Shown: one piece after another, positions 61,490-64,000 of the stretch
Position numbering within the stretch: the first letter of the stretch is position 1
How the letters are laid out: the number at the start of each line of letters is the position of its first letter
Assembly: GCF_932274485.2 (NCBI RefSeq)
Contig: NC_065879.2
Coordinates: forward strand, 93,695,959 to 93,759,958
From: Patella vulgata
Lineage: Eukaryota; Mollusca; Gastropoda; Patellidae
DNA: 64,000 nt
Reading direction: 5' to 3'
Notes under the pieces: model-generated
Told to the model about the DNA's origin: nothing
Database searches by the model: none
The model's input: the letters and a program-made list of their open reading frames with translations, nothing else
Position numbers and translations under genes: made by a program

Positions 61490-62151
61490 CTAAATCGTTG
61501 AGGGTCTTTTTTTCACAGTCATTACGCCATCTACTATACTGGAATTACGCAAAAGGTCATTCGTCCCATAGTCGGGTCTCGTACCAGGTGGTAGCGATAT
61601 ATAACTGTGTATATCACTGTTCATGGTGTATTTGTTCAGAGCATTGTAAGGGTTAGAGTCAAGTGTCGATGTATCATCACCTTCATCAGCTGTCTGGACA
61701 TCATCTATATTGGTTACATCATCATCATCATCATCATCATCATCGGCTGTCGATGTATCATCACCTTCATCAGCTGTCTGGACATCATCTATATTGGTTA
61801 CATCATCATCATCATCATCATCGGCTGTCTGGACATCAACTATACTGGTTACTGAATTGCTATTAACATTTGTTTCTTGGACATCCTCCAATTCGTTAAT
61901 GTTACTTGTTCCAGGATTCTGTAGAGACATATAAAAGCTTTTACTGGTATCAATACCATCTCTGTTGATTGGATCGTAAGGATTAGCATATGCACCTGTG
62001 TCGTTAGATGCAATAGACTCTGTATTGGTTGCAGTAGAATCACGGTTTGCATGGAATATAACAACACTGTTTAATGAAATGTAGGAATGTCTAATATTAT
62101 TCACTGGATTGCTGCTGGTATTTACCACTCTTTTAGCTTTACGTTTATAAC
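61490..62151 (-). CDS. Terminal exon of a membrane-protein-like gene (acidic, tyrosine-rich tail)
   Basis: Follows TATTTTATTACAG on the minus strand and gives 220 codons: YKRKAKRVVNTSSNPV (basic, as after a membrane helix), then IRHSYISL, YANPYDPI, KSFYMSL, NPYNAL and HSYISL, a series of YxxL/I motifs. Between them are runs of 7 and 9 Asp in a repeated VTNIDDVQTADEGDDTST unit. It looks like the cytoplasmic tail of a single-pass receptor; SFYMSL fits an ITIM-like pattern. The exon takes phase 1 from its upstream neighbour, which is not in the window. Not recognised as a named family. It may be related to REC-1 (RRKR and YLQL tail), but that is inference. Confidence 0.65.
61670..61830. repeat. 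In-frame Asp-codon and 69-bp repeats in the tail exon
   Basis: CATCATCATC runs (Asp codons on the minus strand) alternate with TGTATCATCACCTTCATCAG, a coding repeat. Length changes in multiples of three would alter only the acidic stretch. Confidence 0.8.
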
Positions 62152-62227
62152 CTGTAATAAAATAGTTGATAATATAAGTTGTTTTCGTATCGTATCGTGG
62201 AGCTGCCATTAGTTTGTGTAAACTGGG

Positions 62228-62304
62228 GGCCATATCTTAATATAAATGGATAAATATATCTTAATGTAAATGGATAAATATATCTTAATGTAAATGGATA
62301 AATA
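62228..62304. repeat. 24-bp minisatellite, left part
   Basis: AAATGGATAAATATATCTTA plus ATGT, three or more units, broken off by the transposon. Confidence 0.85.
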
Positions 62305-63839
62305 TATACTATTCAAAAAAAGTAGGGGATATTTGATTTTGGGGGCATAATACTAAAATATGCAAATGACTACGAAAAAAGTCACTATAGAACCTAACAG
62401 AAGAAACATTTCCAGTTACATGTGACGCCCAAACGCACCAATAGCTACCGCATGGAATGCAGGTGATGCTTGGAATCATCATGGGGGTCCAACCCAAGAT
62501 TTGCACGACTCTGACTTTGAATGTTACAGTCATTGTGGCATTGAATTCCAGGGTGGAAACATCAGTTTAATTGTTTTAGTGACCAGAAAACAAATTTTGA
62601 TATGCGTCGGCTTACCCAAAATGAAAGGTTACGTGCCCTTGGCATGCTACAGATCGGCACAACACAGGCGGTTGTGGCGCGGACGATGAATGTTTCTCAG
62701 TCTGTCATAAGCAGGCTATGGTCCAGATACCGTGATACACAATCTGTACAGGACAGACCACGCTCAGGTCGACCAAGGGCGACAACTCAATCCCAGGATC
62801 GATTTATCCGTACCTTGGCCTTGAGAAATCGTGTCATCACAGCAAATCAGATCAGCGCTCGTCTTCAAACAGACATTGGTGTGAGAGTGAGTGGCCAGAC
62901 GATTCGGAATCGACTGCATAGGGGTCATCTTCGCGCCCGACGTCCTCGCGTGATCCCTTGTTTGAGAGATCATCACATTCAGGCAAGACGTCGTTGGTGT
63001 AGGGATCGTCAACACTGGGATAATCGACGCTGGAGCAATGTGATGTTTTCAGATGAGTCAAGGTTCACTGTTGATTTTTTTGACAGATGTAGGAGGGTGT
63101 GGCGTCGTCGAAACGAGCGCTTCCAAGACGTTAACGTCATCAGACATGATCGATTTGGGGGTGGTTCTGTTATGGTGTGGGGAGGCATCACTGTTGCTGG
63201 AAGAACGGCTTTACATATTGTTGCAGGGCGTGTTACAGGCCAGTACTACTGGGACAACATCTTGGCAGTCCATGTTGTGCCGTTCGCACGACGTCATGGC
63301 CGCCGTTTCATCTTCCAGGATGACAACGCAAGATGTCACAGGGCCAGGATCGTTACAGGTTACCTCCAACAACAGAACATCACCACATTACCTTGGCCAG
63401 CACTGAGTCCCGATCTCTCCCCAATCGAGCATGTCTGGGACATGCTTGGACAGAGGTTACGTCAACGTCAACAACGTCCTGCCAATGTCCAAGAACTTGC
63501 TGCTGCGTTGCAACAGGAATGGGACAATCTGGACCAAAATGACCTTAGACGTCTCATTAGGAGTATGCCACGTCGGATCAATGCTTGTTTGGCAAACAGA
63601 GGAGGATTTACCCGTTACTGACTTGGTTGTGATGCTGTGGTAACTTTGCTGTTTGACCCCGGGTATCATTTTACCCTTATAATGGTCAGTCTGTGTCTTA
63701 CTTAGTCTAACGATCATTTGGAATAAATCGATGAATGTGAACTTCATTTCATTTTGTCATTTGTTTCTTCGTCAGTTTCATTAGGTGACTTTAATAACAC
63801 TTAAAAATCAAATATCCCCTACTTTTTTTGAATAGTATA
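62305..63839 (+). mobile_element. Intact Tc1/mariner-type transposon
   Basis: Terminal inverted repeats of at least 35 bp begin TACTATTCAAAAAAAGTAGG and are identical at both ends by eye; TA flanks fit Tc1/mariner insertion. About 1.53 kb with one transposase gene. It sits in the middle of a 24-bp AT-rich minisatellite rich in TA targets. Identical ends and an unbroken gene suggest a recent arrival. Confidence 0.93.
62602..63621 (+). CDS. Tc1-like DDE transposase
   Basis: 339 aa, the usual length for the family. It cuts and rejoins transposon ends in the nucleus. Residues 1-110 form two helix-turn-helix DNA-binding parts (NVSQSVISRLWSRY, then the GRPR motif at about 56-59). The catalytic triad is visible: D151 in FSDESRF, D241 in FQDDNARCH, E276 in SPIEHVWD, with 34 residues between the second D and E (DD34E). 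GGGSVMVWGGI is the conserved glycine-rich stretch. The ATG at 62602 (MRRLTQNER) is chosen because it starts the first DNA-binding helix. No stops or frameshifts are seen. Its codon use is more GC-rich than the surroundings, consistent with an independent origin. Confidence 0.95.
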   Translation: MRRLTQNERLRALGMLQIGTTQAVVARTMNVSQSVISRLWSRYRDTQSVQDRPRSGRPRATTQSQDRFIRTLALRNRVITANQISARLQTDIGVRVSGQTIRNRLHRGHLRARRPRVIPCLRDHHIQARRRWCRDRQHWDNRRWSNVMFSDESRFTVDFFDRCRRVWRRRNERFQDVNVIRHDRFGGGSVMVWGGITVAGRTALHIVAGRVTGQYYWDNILAVHVVPFARRHGRRFIFQDDNARCHRARIVTGYLQQQNITTLPWPALSPDLSPIEHVWDMLGQRLRQRQQRPANVQELAAALQQEWDNLDQNDLRRLIRSMPRRINACLANRGGFTRY

Positions 63840-64000
63840 TATTAATATAAATGGATAAATATATCTTAATATAAATGGATAAATATATCTTAATATAAAT
63901 GGATAAATATATGTAAATGGATAAATATATCTTAATATAATTGGATAAATATATCTTAATATAATTGGATAAATATATCTTAATATAAATGGATAAATAT
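63840..64000. repeat. 24-bp minisatellite, right part
   Basis: ATATAAATGGATAAATATATCTTA units continue to the window edge; one unit is shortened near 63910. Confidence 0.88.

Noticed and set aside
61607-61934. Plus-strand frames rich in Ile, His or Ser
   Set aside because: Reverse reading of the Asp-run repeat in the minus-strand tail exon.

Overview
The window looks like AT-rich, intron-containing metazoan DNA. My best guess is a mollusc, possibly a gastropod. That rests on the gene style (C2H2 and THAP zinc fingers, a lectin/TSP1 receptor with phase-1 exons) and on very dense tRNA-headed SINEs; no marker gene fixes the species. There is no operon structure, rRNA, CRISPR array or recognisable LTR or virus-like element. 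Everything is read by eye from sequence, so gene models (splice joins especially) are predictions.

Genes. (1) A zinc-finger family of four members: ZF-1 on the minus strand (start 12867-12869, main exon 7159-8079), ZF-2 (+, start 34216-34218, main exon 35382-36200), ZF-3 (+, 39065-39256 and 40688-42520), and ZF-4 (+, THAP exon 48654-49067, then 51027-51149 and 52204-53355). All share a leader with degenerate fingers separated by acidic VKEE-type linkers, then canonical C2H2 fingers. ZF-3 and ZF-4 lie in a segmental duplication: about 36.6-43.6 kb matches about 47.2-54.5 kb, including promoter, exons and decayed 3' finger fragments. (2) A seven-exon, single-pass membrane protein on the plus strand, 16741-27558: signal/leader, SUEL-like lectin, beta-rich module, Cys linker, TSP1, transmembrane segment, short tail. 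Splice phases agree throughout and the model gives 402 aa. (3) A minus-strand terminal exon at 61490-62151 encoding an acidic cytoplasmic tail with many tyrosine YxxL/I motifs; its upstream exons are outside the window. (4) An intact Tc1-like transposon at 62305-63839.

Repeats. Two SINE families dominate the rest. SINE-A has a tRNA-like head and a (CT)n tail; SINE-B has a tRNA-like head, a long conserved core and an (ATTTC)n tail. Both end in the same GTTAAACCCCATTTC motif. There are also TTAA-flanked MITEs, palindromic hairpin MITEs, a pogo/Tigger-like element, one clear LINE 3' end, two dispersed repeats of unknown class and many minisatellites.

Most unusual signal. Immediately upstream of the main exon of all four zinc-finger genes is a 35-bp tandem repeat. 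Each unit is a copy of the intron-exon junction itself: a pyrimidine-rich tract, ATATATTACAG, and the first exon codons. Copy number runs from about 5 (ZF-4) to about two dozen (ZF-1). Because 35 is not a multiple of three and each read-through meets a TAA, only the last acceptor gives an open protein. The second notable point is the frame-consistent fusion of a THAP domain to a C2H2 array in ZF-4, and its apparent loss from ZF-3.
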